Position numbers and translations under genes: made by a program. From positions 2,549,892 to 2,613,891 of the forward strand of contig NZ_CH902583.1 in assembly GCF_000152965.1 (NCBI RefSeq): a stretch of DNA of 64,000 nucleotides, written 5' to 3'. This document shows, in pieces, positions 63,644 through 64,000 of the stretch. The stretch is from Roseobacter sp. MED193 (GTDB taxonomy: Bacteria; Pseudomonadota; Alphaproteobacteria; Rhodobacterales; Rhodobacteraceae). The notes beneath the pieces were generated by a model. That model was not told the DNA's origin and searched no databases. It saw only the letters and a program-made list of their open reading frames with translations. How positions within the stretch are numbered: position 1 is the first letter of the stretch; each line of letters opens with the position of its first letter.

Positions 63644-64000
63644 ATGAGCCGCATTAGCCAAATTGAGTTGGACGACCGCAATCTGCCACCGCCCACTGCG
63701 GAAATCGAGCAGGAGCGTAAGGTGGCGATTTTTGATCTGATCGAAGAAAACAGCTTTTCGTTACCAGAGCGGGATGACCGTCCCGTTGTTGATGGTCCCT
63801 ATCATTTGGGCCTAGCCATTCGTGAAAAACGTTTGGTGTTTGATCTGGAGACAGAGACCGGACAGAAAGCAGCGGAGTTTCATCTGTCGTTGTCACCCTT
63901 CCGACAAGTCGTGAAAGACTATTATCAGATCTGCGAGAGCTATTTCTCGGCCGTTAAAACCCTGCCACCTAGCCAAATTGAGACCATCGATATGGCGCGG
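63644..64000 (+). CDS. UPF0262 family protein, 3' end outside window
   Basis: 119 codons visible. Starts MSRISQIELDDRNLPPPTAE and continues with EQERKVAIFDLIEENSF, AAEFHLSLSPFRQVVKDYYQIC and PPSQIETIDMAR. These match alphaproteobacterial UPF0262, a protein of unknown function. It follows hisD in the order usual for Rhodobacteraceae (hisD - UPF0262 - low-mass phosphatase). Confidence 0.93.
   Translation, partial: MSRISQIELDDRNLPPPTAEIEQERKVAIFDLIEENSFSLPERDDRPVVDGPYHLGLAIREKRLVFDLETETGQKAAEFHLSLSPFRQVVKDYYQICESYFSAVKTLPPSQIETIDMAR

Overview
The window is a gene-dense stretch of a high-GC alphaproteobacterial chromosome. It is most likely from the Rhodobacteraceae, Roseobacter group. This rests on recognised family-level gene content: the murA / DUF2948 / hisD / UPF0262 order, DUF1285 divergent from a MoxR-DUF58-DUF4159 operon, an alphaproteobacterial-type pncB, a type I idi, and small intergenic palindromes of a kind common in that group. 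No database search was possible, so the genus is not assigned.

Layout. 1-6.6 kb: a PAS/GAF sensor cut by the window edge, trhO (tRNA wobble hydroxylation), then pncA - hybrid histidine kinase - pncB, a nicotinamide/nicotinate salvage pair flanking a membrane-bound kinase. 6.7-14.2 kb: a minus-strand peptide-type ABC importer operon (binding protein, cupin, two permeases, fused double ATPase) that runs by overlap into a GNAT acetyltransferase and an aldehyde dehydrogenase. 14.3-17.6 kb: panB-panC and glpK. 17.8-24 kb: minus-strand metabolic and translation genes (flavin monooxygenase, idi, cytochrome c, P1 peptidase, cupin, SDR, arfB) ending with a YhhQ-type queuosine-precursor transporter whose leader looks like a preQ1-I riboswitch. 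24.3 kb: an A+T-richer orphan membrane protein. 24.8-28.6 kb: MFS - mepA - phytase-like operon and a thioesterase. 28.7-32.1 kb: yggT, recQ, yaaA. 32.1-49.7 kb: an envelope block with a hybrid kinase, an alpha-2-macroglobulin with thioester plus pbpC, and the MoxR/DUF58/DUF4159/membrane-protein operon divergent from DUF1285. 49.8-54.8 kb: hydroxypyruvate isomerase-like gene, DUF2798, polA, and a small STAS-like protein. 55-59.4 kb: small membrane protein, a LuxR regulator fused to a catalytically degenerate alpha/beta hydrolase, DUF2459, zinc-finger protein, and an ABC ATPase with no permease. 59.4-59.9 kb: a frameshifted integrase remnant beside tRNA-Thr(GGT). 60-64 kb: a 51-codon small gene, murA, DUF2948, hisD, and UPF0262 (cut by the window edge).

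Most of the window is ordinary housekeeping and accessory metabolism. The signals most worth a second look are the putative preQ1-I riboswitch before the queuosine-precursor transporter, the LuxR/pseudo-hydrolase fusion that lost two of three catalytic residues, the integrase scar at tRNA-Thr, and families of intergenic palindromes with a shared GGCCCAACGGG core. I found no CRISPR array, rRNA, intact insertion sequence or prophage.
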